A DNA stretch of 50,237 nt, taken from positions 1 to 50,237 of the forward strand of contig JAFYNK010000010.1 of the NCBI GenBank assembly GCA_017548125.1, read 5' to 3'. Made by a program: the position numbers and the translations under genes. Source of the stretch: Bacteroidales bacterium. Its GTDB lineage: Bacteria; Bacteroidota; Bacteroidia; Bacteroidales; F082. Of the stretch, positions 39,123-47,751 are shown piece by piece. Position 1 is the stretch's first letter; each line of letters begins with the position of its first letter. Below the pieces are notes generated by a model. That model did no database searches, was not told where the DNA came from, and was given only the letters and a program-made list of their open reading frames with translations.

Positions 39123-40721
39123 ATGAAGAAGATTTTATTACTTGGAGATGAAGCCATTGCACAAGGCGCTATCGACGCTGGTCTTTCAGGTGTTTACGCT
39201 TATCCAGGCACACCATCAACAGAGATCATGGAATTCATCCAAGGCTCAAAAGAAGCTAAAGAATTAGGCATCCGCGCTTTATGGTCAGCCAACGAAAAGA
39301 CAGCGATGGAAAGTGCCATAGGTATGTCATACGCAGGCAAACGTTCACTCGTATGTATGAAACACGTTGGTGTTAACGTTGCAGCCGACCCATTCATCAA
39401 CTCAGCAGTGACAGGCGTTAACGGCGGTATGGTTGTTTTAGCAGCCGACGACCCATCAATGCACTCATCACAAAACGAGCAAGACTCACGTACTTACGCT
39501 AAGTTCGCTCTTATCCCATTGCTCGAGCCATCAAACCAACAAGAAGCTTACGACATGGCACGTTACGCTTTCGACCTCTCAGAAAAGATCGGAACACCTG
39601 TTATGTTACGCGTCACTACACGTTTGGCTCACTCACGCGCTGGTGTTGTTTGCACAGACAAACGTCAACAAAACGAAGTAGCTCTTCCATCAAACTTACG
39701 TCAATTCGTTTTGCTTCCAGCTATTGCTAGAAGACAATACAAACAATTGCTCGAAAAACAAGCTGTTATGGAACAAGACAGCAACGAGAGCGGTTTCAAT
39801 AAATATTTCGAAGGAACAGACAAGAAATTAGGTATCATCACTTGCGGTTTGGCTTACAACTATTTGAAAGAAAACTACAACAACGAAACTATTCCTTATC
39901 CAGTTCTCAAGATAAGCCAATATCCACTTCCTATCGCCATGATTCAAAAGATTTATGACGAATGTGACGAAATCTTAGTCATGGAAGAAGGCTATCCAAT
40001 CGTTGAAGAATTATTAAAAGGTCTCTTGGCAACAGGCAAGCCAATCCACGGCCGTTTAGACGGCACATTGCCACGCGATGGCGAACTCAATCCTAACATC
40101 GTCGCTAAAGCTGTAGGCAGACCATTTGAAGTAGGCGCTCCTATTCCAGAATTAGTACAGGCTCGTCCTCCAAAATTGTGCGACGGATGTCCTCACTGGG
40201 ATTCTTTCAGAGCTCTCAACGAAGCTATGTCAGAATATGAAAAGGGCAGAGTATTCGGCGACATCGGCTGCTACACACTCAGCGCTACTCCTCCACTCAA
40301 CTCTATCAACAGTACTGTTGACATGGGCGCAAGTATCACAATGGCTATCGGCGCTTCTGAAGCAGGTCTCTATCCAGCTGTAGCTTGTATCGGCGACTCA
40401 ACATTCACTCACTCAGGCATGACAGGCTTGCTCGACGCTGTTAACAACAACAACAACATCGTCGTCATGATCCTCGACAACTCAACAACAGGTATGACAG
40501 GCGGTCAGAAATCTTCAGCAGAAGGTCGTCTCGAAAGCATCTGTAAAGGCTTAGGCGTTGACCCAGACCACGTAAGAGTTATCAAACCTCTTCCAAACCA
40601 ACACGAAATCAACGTTCAAGTTATCAAAGAAGAGTTGGCATACGAAGGCGTATCTGTCATCATCCCACGTCGTGAATGTATCCAAACATTAAGTAGAAAG
40701 ATGCGTGCAAAAAAAGCATAA
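39123..40721 (+). CDS. iorA: Indolepyruvate:ferredoxin oxidoreductase alpha subunit, lacking the ferredoxin domain
   Basis: 532 residues. N-terminal pyrimidine-binding domain (LGDEAIAQGAIDAGLSGVYAYPGTPSTEIMEFI; ANEKTAMESAIGMSYAGKRSLVCMKHVGVN) and C-terminal TPP-binding domain (PPKLCDGCPHWDSFRAL, GDIGCYTLSATPPLNSINSTVDMGASI, ACIGDSTFTHSGMTGLLDAVNNNNNIVVMILDN). Many archaeal IorA proteins continue with a two-cluster ferredoxin domain; this one stops after PRRECIQTLSRKMRAKKA, so electrons must leave through a separate carrier such as the ferredoxin at 14528-14695. Turns aryl pyruvates from aromatic amino acids into aryl-acetyl-CoA. Operon with iorB, 23 bp apart. Confidence 0.92.
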   Translation: MKKILLLGDEAIAQGAIDAGLSGVYAYPGTPSTEIMEFIQGSKEAKELGIRALWSANEKTAMESAIGMSYAGKRSLVCMKHVGVNVAADPFINSAVTGVNGGMVVLAADDPSMHSSQNEQDSRTYAKFALIPLLEPSNQQEAYDMARYAFDLSEKIGTPVMLRVTTRLAHSRAGVVCTDKRQQNEVALPSNLRQFVLLPAIARRQYKQLLEKQAVMEQDSNESGFNKYFEGTDKKLGIITCGLAYNYLKENYNNETIPYPVLKISQYPLPIAMIQKIYDECDEILVMEEGYPIVEELLKGLLATGKPIHGRLDGTLPRDGELNPNIVAKAVGRPFEVGAPIPELVQARPPKLCDGCPHWDSFRALNEAMSEYEKGRVFGDIGCYTLSATPPLNSINSTVDMGASITMAIGASEAGLYPAVACIGDSTFTHSGMTGLLDAVNNNNNIVVMILDNSTTGMTGGQKSSAEGRLESICKGLGVDPDHVRVIKPLPNQHEINVQVIKEELAYEGVSVIIPRRECIQTLSRKMRAKKA

Positions 40722-40744
40722 TTAACATTAAATAAAAGACTATC

Positions 40745-41320
40745 ATGAAAAAAGATATTATATTAGCTGGTGTCGGCGGTCAAGGTATCCTTAGTATCGC
40801 TTCATGTATCGGTATCGCTGCTGTAGAGAAAAACATGTATCTCAAACAAGCTGAAGTTCACGGCATGAGCCAAAGAGGCGGCGACGTACAGTCACACCTC
40901 CGCATCTCTGACAACGAAATAGCTTCCGACTTAATACCAGAAGGCAAAGCTGACCTCATCATCTCAGTGGAACCAATGGAAGCTCTCCGCTATTTACCAA
41001 TGCTCGCTAAAGACGGCGTCATCATCACAGCTAAAGCTCCTTTCATCAACATCAACAACTACCCAGAAGTTGAAGAAGTATATGCTGAGTTGAACAAACA
41101 CAACGCCATCATCATCGACGCTGACGAATTAGCAAAAGAATGCGGCAACGTTCGCGCAGCTAACATGGTTATCTTCGGCGCTGCGGTTCCTTTCCTCGGC
41201 TTCGAAATGGAAACAATAGAAAACAGTATCCGCGAACAATTCGGCAGAAAAGGTGAAGAAGTTGTCAACCTCAACCTCAAAGCCGTTGAAGCTGGTTACA
41301 ATCAAGCATTAAATAAATAA
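40745..41320 (+). CDS. iorB: Indolepyruvate:ferredoxin oxidoreductase beta subunit
   Basis: 191 residues, the gamma-type domain of 2-oxoacid oxidoreductases: IILAGVGGQGILSIASCIG, QAEVHGMSQRGGDVQSHLRIS, LIISVEPMEALRYLPML. Normal length. Partner of IorA; ends at a clear terminator. Confidence 0.93.
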   Translation: MKKDIILAGVGGQGILSIASCIGIAAVEKNMYLKQAEVHGMSQRGGDVQSHLRISDNEIASDLIPEGKADLIISVEPMEALRYLPMLAKDGVIITAKAPFININNYPEVEEVYAELNKHNAIIIDADELAKECGNVRAANMVIFGAAVPFLGFEMETIENSIREQFGRKGEEVVNLNLKAVEAGYNQALNK

Positions 41321-41336
41321 TGTGAAAACATATCAA

Positions 41337-41372
41337 GACAAGAGATGGAGCAATTCCGTCTCTTGTTCTTTT
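41337..41372 (+). terminator. Intrinsic terminator of iorAB
   Basis: ACAAGAGATGGA (41338-41349) pairs with TTCCGTCTCTTGT (41354-41366; one G-U), then TCTTTT. Confidence 0.7.
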
Positions 41373-41444
41373 ATTAATGCATAATTCATAATTAAAATTG
41401 CAGAGACGCTGCGTCTGTACAATTTTCAAAATTCAAAGTTCAAT

Positions 41445-42701
41445 ATGAAATTCCATAATCTCATTGATTTCTTAAAGAAGAGCATTAAAGCTAACCTCCG
41501 TACATATTCATGTGCCTTGGGAGGAATATTTCTCTTTATCATAATCGCATTGGTATTATCAGGCAATAACGACAAAGCCGAACAACAGGAAATCAGCAAA
41601 CCTAAAGAACCGGAATTTCTATACGGCATCTGCATCGACGACTATGATGTAGTTGTCGATACCATCAGAAAGAATCAGTTTCTTTCAAACATAATGCTCA
41701 AGCAGAATATCAGCTACAACACCATCACTCATATAGAGAAAAACCACAGAAAAGTATTCGACATAAGAACGATAAAACCTGGACAGAAGCACACTTTTTT
41801 GATAAGCCGCGACAGCATCGTGCGCCCTGTCTTCTGGATCTATGAAATCAACAAAATAGATTACGCTGTCTTCAGTCTCACCGACTCGCTCAACGCATGG
41901 ATTGGACATAAGGAAGTGACTACCAAGATAGAAACCATTGAAGGCGTTATTGAGTCTTCATTATGGAACGCCATAGCTGCCACTGGCGGCGACCAAAACT
42001 TAACTATGGAATTATCAGACATATACCAATGGACTGTAGATTTCTTCGGCATACAGGCAGGCGATGTCTTCAAGGTGGTATATGAAAACAAATATATAAA
42101 AGACGAATGTATTGGCATGGGCAAAGTTCTTGCTTCATACCTCAACAACGCAGGCTCGGAACATTACGCATATTATTTCGTACAAAACGGCAAAGGCGAA
42201 TATTTCGACGAGAACGGCGACAACCTACGCAAGGCTTTCCTGAAAGCCCCATTAAACTATCGTCGCATCAGCTCAACATTCACCAATGCAAGAAAACACC
42301 CAATAACTAAAATAGTACGTCCTCACCACGGAGTTGACTACGCTGCTGCTACTGGAACGCCGGTAGTGACCATAGGCGATGGAACAGTCATTGAAAAAGG
42401 CTGGGACAGCAAAGGCGGCGGCAACTATCTAAAGATTAAGCATAATAGCACATACACAACCACTTACATGCACCTTAACGGATTTGCCAAAGGCATACAA
42501 AAAGGCAGCAAAGTCAAACAAGGACAGCTTATCGGCTATGTAGGCAGCACCGGCATGTCAACAGGACCTCATTTGGATTTCAGGTTATGCAAGAACGGAA
42601 CATACATCAATCCGTTAACATTTGAATCGCCATCTGCAGAACCTGTGAGCGCTGAGAACAAGGCAGCGTTTGAAGAGGCAATGAAGAACTTCGAATTTTG
42701 A
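41445..42701 (+). CDS. Membrane-anchored M23-family peptidase (LysM-free, Bacteroidetes type)
   Basis: 418 residues. One N-terminal membrane helix (about 25-45), an extended beta-rich region (about 60-270) with WNAIAATGGDQNLTMELSDIYQWTVDFFGIQAGD (in pieces) typical of DD-endopeptidase accessory domains, and a C-terminal M23 domain: RPHHGVDYAAATGTPV (zinc His and Asp), YMHLNGFAKGIQKGSKVKQGQLIGYVGSTGMSTGPHLDFRL. The usual HxH end motif reads HLD here, so the last zinc ligand would be Asp or the site is altered; I recall this variant from other Bacteroidetes. Probably cuts peptidoglycan crosslinks in the periplasm. A word AGACGC-T-GCGTCT palindrome lies in its leader at about 41403-41415. Confidence 0.88.
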   Translation: MKFHNLIDFLKKSIKANLRTYSCALGGIFLFIIIALVLSGNNDKAEQQEISKPKEPEFLYGICIDDYDVVVDTIRKNQFLSNIMLKQNISYNTITHIEKNHRKVFDIRTIKPGQKHTFLISRDSIVRPVFWIYEINKIDYAVFSLTDSLNAWIGHKEVTTKIETIEGVIESSLWNAIAATGGDQNLTMELSDIYQWTVDFFGIQAGDVFKVVYENKYIKDECIGMGKVLASYLNNAGSEHYAYYFVQNGKGEYFDENGDNLRKAFLKAPLNYRRISSTFTNARKHPITKIVRPHHGVDYAAATGTPVVTIGDGTVIEKGWDSKGGGNYLKIKHNSTYTTTYMHLNGFAKGIQKGSKVKQGQLIGYVGSTGMSTGPHLDFRLCKNGTYINPLTFESPSAEPVSAENKAAFEEAMKNFEF

Positions 42702-42796
42702 TTTGCCTCCACGTATCTCACATATCTGCGCGTATTGTATTGACAACAAACAATCACTTGCATCGCAAGCCAGAAACTTGTTGTCTTGTTGTCTTA

Positions 42797-43531
42797 TTAC
42801 TCAACCATCTTCTTAATAGCGACCAAGCTCTTTCCTTCTTGCAACGCTGCTCTCACCTTAGCGAAGCCTCTTAAAACATAGAACTTGCCTTCTCTCTTTT
42901 CTATTTCAATATCTTCTGAATCGTCATTGTTTTCATTTTCCATGATGAGATTCTTAGGAGAAATCCATACCTTATCATATTCATTGCCTTGTTCAAAAGC
43001 TCTGAAACTGCTCAACACCAAGTCGTTGACTTCGTCTTTTGAAGCATGACTTGTGTCGATGATAAAGTCGTAGTTGCTATAGTTATTGATATCGATGTTA
43101 TAGAAAGTCTTGTATCTCAACACTTCGCTTTCTCTTCTCTCGATGATTTCCTTCTTGGCTGTCGCCATATCGGAATATGACTCACTGACGCGGCCTTTGT
43201 CGTTGAAAATACGTTCTGTTGCAGTATCTACATCAACGTACATATAAATCTTGAATGACTTAGGCACGAAATACCAAGCGAGGCGTGAATCGAAGATGAT
43301 GTTTTCTTCTTTCTCACCCATCTCCTTGATGGTATCGTCAACCATATTGTCATATTTCGGATTTGATTCTATAAACTGATTAAATTCCTTAGCCGACATC
43401 CCGTGTTGCTCAGCCAATCTTCTGAAAATCAATCCTGCAGATTCAATTCTATAGTTAATATTGTTAATCAAATGATTAGCGACAGTACTCTTACCACTTC
43501 CTAAGTCGCCAGCTATTGTAATATTAATCAT
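42797..43531 (-). CDS. Cytidylate-kinase-like P-loop protein
   Basis: 244 residues from the ATG at 43531 (MINITIAGDLGSGKST), preferred over 43561 because it starts right before the P-loop and does not overlap the upstream gene. P-loop GDLGSGKST, then YRIESAGLIFRRLAEQHGMSAKEFNQFIESNPKYD, NIIFDSRLAWYFVP (DxRL), YMYVDVDTATERIFNDKGR and a lid ERRESEVLRYKTFYNID. This is a CMP/dCMP-kinase-like or AAA_33-type nucleotide kinase as often found beside real cmk in Bacteroidetes. About 50 extra C-terminal residues (EDIEIEKREGKFYVLRGFAKVRAAL) have no known role. Stop codon touches a GACAACAA word array (42776-42797). Third gene after two small membrane proteins. Confidence 0.78.
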   Translation of the reverse strand: MINITIAGDLGSGKSTVANHLINNINYRIESAGLIFRRLAEQHGMSAKEFNQFIESNPKYDNMVDDTIKEMGEKEENIIFDSRLAWYFVPKSFKIYMYVDVDTATERIFNDKGRVSESYSDMATAKKEIIERRESEVLRYKTFYNIDINNYSNYDFIIDTSHASKDEVNDLVLSSFRAFEQGNEYDKVWISPKNLIMENENNDDSEDIEIEKREGKFYVLRGFAKVRAALQEGKSLVAIKKMVE

Positions 43532-43544
43532 CTTTATTATGTTT

Positions 43545-44006
43545 TTATTTTTTATTTTCAATATTAGTAATGTCCGTCACTTCTTCCTTGATTTTCTTAT
43601 TTATAGTAACGAACACTTTTAAAGGTGCCATGATAAGTAACATCATCACTTCAAGGATATATATCAACCACACATGGTCATTAGATGTAAAAAACTGATA
43701 TACAATAAGTATAATGGTAAATATCATGAACAAATATTTTCCGTAACGTTTTCTTCTGAAAAGCAAGATAATACTCACCACTATCATCCCAACGATAAAC
43801 CACAATATTCCAGACATAAGCATAGATCTGAATAATGTCTCCTCGGAATATGCCGGGTCGAAAACGCTTCTGTAAAAGAAACCGAAAACTGTAAGAAGCA
43901 AGAAATACAAGGAATAAAATGTGATAGCGAAAGTGCCGACAAGCTTGACGCCTAATGTCAGTTTCCTTCCTCTAATAAAAATATCCGGTAATTCTTGTTT
44001 CTTCAT
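43545..44006 (-). CDS. Small integral membrane protein, unrecognised
   Basis: 153 residues with four predicted helices (TFAITFYSLYFLLLTVFGFFY; SMLMSGILWFIVGMIVVSIILLF; YLFMIFTIILIVYQFF; VWLIYILEVMMLLIMAPL). A cytoplasmic N-terminus (IFIRGRKLTLGVKLVG) and a basic C-terminus follow the positive-inside rule. No family recognised. Starts 1 bp after the upstream membrane protein and precedes the kinase by 13 bp, so one operon. Confidence 0.7.
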   Translation of the reverse strand: MKKQELPDIFIRGRKLTLGVKLVGTFAITFYSLYFLLLTVFGFFYRSVFDPAYSEETLFRSMLMSGILWFIVGMIVVSIILLFRRKRYGKYLFMIFTIILIVYQFFTSNDHVWLIYILEVMMLLIMAPLKVFVTINKKIKEEVTDITNIENKK

Positions 44007-44007
44007 A

Positions 44008-44511
44008 TTATTTCATAACTTTTTTATAATGAGAGAAATACATCATCACAAACAATGCTGTCAATAAGACTGTAACGAATGGGAATCCTCCACCGACCTT
44101 GCTAACAACAAAGACCGATGTTGTGATGAGCATTAAGATTTGTGAAATAGTATAAACATGGAAGCCTTTCTTTTGCAGACGCCACATCATCAATACTCCA
44201 ATAAATGAAGCGATGAACAAAAGCATCTCGATGAAATAATAGCCGCTGCCAACTGAAAAAGTAAAAGCCGCTGTTTCTGCCATCTCAGCCCAGCTATCTC
44301 CAAGCTGCTCTGATAAATCGGCATACACGCCTTCACCGTTTTTCATTTGGTCAAATAACGACACAATCGTATCATAAAAAGCAAAAGAAACAAAATTGAC
44401 AATGCCATTATAAACAGCATTGATGAAAGAGAGGATACATAAGACCGTTAACATCTCCGGTCTTTTCTCTGGTGTTTCCTGTTCTAAATCGTAATCTTCT
44501 TGATATTCCAT
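44008..44511 (-). CDS. Small integral membrane protein, unrecognised
   Basis: 167 residues. Acidic N-terminus (MEYQEDYDLEQETPEKRPEM), then about four hydrophobic helices (VLCILSFINAVYNGIVNFVSFAFY; YYFIEMLLFIASFIGVLMMW; ISQILMLITTSVFVVS; VTVLLTALFVMMYF) with an acidic loop between the first two. Basic end. First gene of the operon with the second membrane protein and the kinase. Function unknown. Confidence 0.7.
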   Translation of the reverse strand: MEYQEDYDLEQETPEKRPEMLTVLCILSFINAVYNGIVNFVSFAFYDTIVSLFDQMKNGEGVYADLSEQLGDSWAEMAETAAFTFSVGSGYYFIEMLLFIASFIGVLMMWRLQKKGFHVYTISQILMLITTSVFVVSKVGGGFPFVTVLLTALFVMMYFSHYKKVMK

Positions 44512-44518
44512 ATTATTA

Positions 44519-44671
44519 ATGACTAAAGACTAAAGACTAAAGACTAAAGACTAAAGACTAAAGACTAAAGTCTTTGTTTATATTATTTAATTTTCAGAAT
44601 TAGATTAGTTAGGAATTGAAAGAAATCTCTCAATTACTAATTCCTAATTCCTAATTCATAATTCCTAATTA
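44519..44671. repeat. Word arrays ACTAAAG (period 7) and AATTCCT (period 7)
   Basis: 44519-44575 has about seven copies of ACTAAAG. 44635-44671 has AATTCCT units running up to the hutH stop codon. Both lie between hutH and the small membrane protein gene. Confidence 0.85.
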
Positions 44672-46162
44672 TAATTCAACTTCGTATTGTTGTAAGAAGT
44701 TCACTGACTTAGCTATTTCTGTGTACATAACTTTGTCAGTCTTAACGAATTCAACGTGTTTGCGGTATTCTGCTACGAATGCTTCGATTGCTTCTGATGA
44801 TTTCAATGGTCTTCTGAAGTCTAAAGCTTGTGCTGCGTTGAACAACTCGATAGCGAGAACTCTTTCCAAGTTGTCAGCTACGCGTAATGCTTTTGTAGCA
44901 GCGTTAGCGCCCATACTTACGTGGTCTTCTTGACCTTGTGATGACTCGATGCTATCGACAGATGCAGGAGCGCAGAGTTGTTTGCTTTGACTTACGATTG
45001 AAGCTGCTGCGTATTGAGGAATCATGAAACCTGAGTTGAGACCTGGTTCTGCTACCAAGAATGAAGGGAGTTCGCGTTTGCCAGCGATGAGCTGATAAAC
45101 TCTTCTTTCGCTGATGTTACCGAGTTCTGCCATTGCTATTGCTAAGAAATCCAATGTGATAGCGAGAGGCTGTCCGTGGAAGTTACCTGCTGAGATAACT
45201 AAATCTTCATCTGGGAATATTGTTGGGTTGTCGGTAACAGCATTGATTTCATTCATGAATACTGATGCGACATATTTGATAGCGTCTTTTGAAGCGCCGT
45301 GAACTTGTGGGATGCAACGGAATGAATAAGGATCTTGTACGTGTTTCTTTTCGCGTGCAATCAATTCGCTGCCTTTTAACAAGTTACGGAATCTCTCAGC
45401 TGTCTTGATTTGTCCTTCATGATGACGGATTTGGTGTACTTGATCGAAGAATGGCTCGATACGACCGTCGAAAGCGTCTAATGAGACAGCACCGATAAGG
45501 TCGGCGAGATATGAGAGACGGAAAGCCTTGAGCAATACGTAAGTACCGTATGAGCTCATGAACTGTGTACCGTTGAGGAGAGCCAAACCTTCTTTTGATT
45601 GGAGTGTAATAGGTTCCCAACCGAATTCTTTCATAACTACTTCAGCAGGAACGATTTCACCTTTGTAATGTACTTCGCCTAAACCGAGTAAAGGTAACAT
45701 CAAGTTTGCCAATGGTGCTAAGTCGCCTGATGCGCCGAGTGAACCTTGGTTGTAAACTACAGGAAGAACGTCGTTGTTGAAGAAGTCGATAAGACGTTGT
45801 ACTGTAACGACTTGAACGCCTGAGTTACCGTATGACAAGCTTTGGACCTTTAATAAAATCATGATACGGATGATTTCTTTTGGAACGAACTCGCCTGTAC
45901 CGCAAGCGTGTGACATCACGAGGTTCTTTTGAAGTGTGCTGAGGTCTTCTTTAGAGATGTTGTGGTTGCACAAAGAACCGAAACCTGTTGTGATACCGTA
46001 GATTGGAGTTGTCTGTGTCTCCATTTTCTTGTCTAAGTAGTCGCGGCATTTCTGAATACGTGCCTTAGCGTCTTCTGACAAAGCCAATTTATAACCTTTT
46101 GTTATAATCTCATTAACTCTTTCAAATGTTAATGTTTCTGCTGAAATATAATGTGTATTCAT
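44669..46162 (-). CDS. hutH: Histidine ammonia-lyase
   Basis: 497 residues, the family's usual length. YGITTGFGSLCN and the MIO-forming Ala-Ser-Gly in NQGSLGASGDLAPLANLMLPLLG (about 142-144), plus SQGQEDHVSMGANAATKA and FHGQPLAITLDFLAIA. Removes ammonia from histidine to give urocanate, the first step of histidine breakdown. No hutU, hutI or fold-type genes are adjacent. It is followed by hisS upstream on the same strand, so two histidine-binding enzymes are neighbours but have separate word arrays between them. Confidence 0.95.
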   Translation of the reverse strand: MNTHYISAETLTFERVNEIITKGYKLALSEDAKARIQKCRDYLDKKMETQTTPIYGITTGFGSLCNHNISKEDLSTLQKNLVMSHACGTGEFVPKEIIRIMILLKVQSLSYGNSGVQVVTVQRLIDFFNNDVLPVVYNQGSLGASGDLAPLANLMLPLLGLGEVHYKGEIVPAEVVMKEFGWEPITLQSKEGLALLNGTQFMSSYGTYVLLKAFRLSYLADLIGAVSLDAFDGRIEPFFDQVHQIRHHEGQIKTAERFRNLLKGSELIAREKKHVQDPYSFRCIPQVHGASKDAIKYVASVFMNEINAVTDNPTIFPDEDLVISAGNFHGQPLAITLDFLAIAMAELGNISERRVYQLIAGKRELPSFLVAEPGLNSGFMIPQYAAASIVSQSKQLCAPASVDSIESSQGQEDHVSMGANAATKALRVADNLERVLAIELFNAAQALDFRRPLKSSEAIEAFVAEYRKHVEFVKTDKVMYTEIAKSVNFLQQYEVEL

Positions 46163-46194
46163 AGTAAATATATTTTGTTTTATTTAATTCTTAA

Positions 46195-46221
46195 TAAGAA
46201 AATTCCTAATTCCTAATTCCT
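46195..46221. repeat. AATTCCT word array containing the hisS stop codon
   Basis: Three to four units. The last hisS codons (GTT AGG AAT TAG on the minus strand) are part of the array. Confidence 0.8.
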
Positions 46222-47574
46222 AACTATATTTAACAATTCATCTGCTGCAATTTTTTCCTGACGTCCTTCTTTCATGAATTTGACGGTGAATGTCTTGTTA
46301 TTCATCTCGTCTTCGCCAGCCATGACGACAACAGGGATACCGCGTTGGTCAGCGTATTTCATCTGTTTCTGAAGTTTCGCTGAGTCAGGATATATTTCCG
46401 CGTTGATGCCGTTTCTTCTAAGTTGCTGGAGATATGGGAGACAGTAGCGTTCTTCTTTTGGACCGAAGTTAAGGAAGATGACTTCTGTGATGTCGCCGTT
46501 CTTTTCTGGGAAGAGGTTAAGTTCTGTGAGAACGTCGTAAATTCTATCTGCGCCGAAGCTGATGCCGACGCCAGAGACGCCTTGTAATCCGAAGATACCT
46601 GTGAGGTTGTCGTAGCGGCCGCCGCCTGAGATGCTGCCCATAGCCACGTCTTTAGCCTTGACTTCAAAGATAGCGCCCGTATAATAATTCAAGCCGCGAG
46701 CGAGGGTGAGGTCGAGTTCATATTCGATGCCGACATTCATATCGTCGATATAGTCGAAGAGAGTCTCGAGTTCTTCGATGCCCTTCTCTCCTACTTCGAT
46801 GCCGTTCATCAACGACTTAAGCTGAGCGAATTTCTCACGAGCGTCGCCTTTCATGAAGAGTATCGGCTGTAACTTTTCTATCGCTGTCTCGTCTAAACCT
46901 TTCTGTGCGAGTTCTGCGTTGACAGCATCGATGCCAATCTTATCGAGTTTGTCGATAGCGACAGTGATGTCGATGAGAGCATCTGGTTTGCCAATATATT
47001 CTGCTATACCAGCGAGGACTTTTCTATTGTTAATCTTTAAGACTACGTTAATCTTCAATGCGTTGAAGACCTCATCGACTATCTGTACGAGTTCGGCTTC
47101 GTTGAGGATTGAGTTGCTGCCTACAATATCAACGTCGCATTGATAAAACTCGCGATAACGTCCTTTCTGAGGACGGTCGGCACGCCATACTGGCTGAATC
47201 TGATAACGGCGGAATGGGAATGCTATCTGGTCGCGATATTGAACCACGAAACGTGCGAAAGGCACGGTGAGGTCATAACGGAGACCTTTTTCGCAGATCT
47301 TGCCAGCTATTTTCTCTGCTTGAAGAGGCTCGCCATTTTGTTCTACGCCCGACATGAAATCGCCAGAGTTAAGTATTCTGAATAAAAGTTTGTCACCTTC
47401 TTCTCCGTATTTGCCGAGGAGAGTTGAGAGATTCTCCATAGATGGAGTCTCAATAGGTTGAAAACCAAAGCGTTTAAAAACGCCTTTTATAGTATCGAAA
47501 ATATAATTACGACGGACCATGACTTCAGGCAAGAAGTCACGTGTTCCTTTCGGTATTGAAGGTTTCTGAGCCAT
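46213..47574 (-). CDS. hisS: Histidyl-tRNA synthetase
   Basis: 453 residues. Class II synthetase motifs: [23 protein letters not shown] (motif 1 region), [31 protein letters not shown] (motif 2), the histidine-specific [16 protein letters not shown], and [34 protein letters not shown] (motif 3), then an anticodon-binding domain (about 355-453). Essential charging enzyme. The final residues are encoded by a short-word array. Confidence 0.97.
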   Translation of the reverse strand: MAQKPSIPKGTRDFLPEVMVRRNYIFDTIKGVFKRFGFQPIETPSMENLSTLLGKYGEEGDKLLFRILNSGDFMSGVEQNGEPLQAEKIAGKICEKGLRYDLTVPFARFVVQYRDQIAFPFRRYQIQPVWRADRPQKGRYREFYQCDVDIVGSNSILNEAELVQIVDEVFNALKINVVLKINNRKVLAGIAEYIGKPDALIDITVAIDKLDKIGIDAVNAELAQKGLDETAIEKLQPILFMKGDAREKFAQLKSLMNGIEVGEKGIEELETLFDYIDDMNVGIEYELDLTLARGLNYYTGAIFEVKAKDVAMGSISGGGRYDNLTGIFGLQGVSGVGISFGADRIYDVLTELNLFPEKNGDITEVIFLNFGPKEERYCLPYLQQLRRNGINAEIYPDSAKLQKQMKYADQRGIPVVVMAGEDEMNNKTFTVKFMKEGRQEKIAADELLNIVRN

Positions 47575-47598
47575 TTGTTAATTTTTAATTAAAACGTA

Positions 47599-47630
47599 CA
47601 AAGATAATAAAAAGACTAAAGGCTAAAGAC
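47599..47630 (-). promoter_or_regulatory. -7 element of hisS with word array at the -33 place
   Basis: Minus-strand TATCTTTG at 47599-47606, 25 bp before the ATG. The region where -33 should lie (about 47611-47630) is an ACTAAAGGCTAAAG word array, not TTTG. Confidence 0.5.
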
Positions 47631-47697
47631 GAATGACAAAAGATTTTTTTTTGCTTTGTGCCATAGGCAATGAGATACAAGCTATAGTCCTTCTCAT

Positions 47698-47730
47698 AAA
47701 AAAAGACGCGGCATTAAATTAAACCGCGTC
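47698..47730 (-). terminator. Intrinsic terminator of the FISUMP lipoprotein gene
   Basis: Seven-bp GC-rich stem GACGCGG/CCGCGTC (47705-47711 and 47724-47730), 12-nt loop, T run on the minus strand. Confidence 0.85.
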
Positions 47731-47751
47731 TCAACAATCTATATCAAACTA

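Noticed and set aside
44669-47574. Histidine-responsive operon of hutH and hisS
   Set aside because: The genes are adjacent, but hisS has its own -7 element and the 50-bp gap shows no T-box or other regulatory structure.
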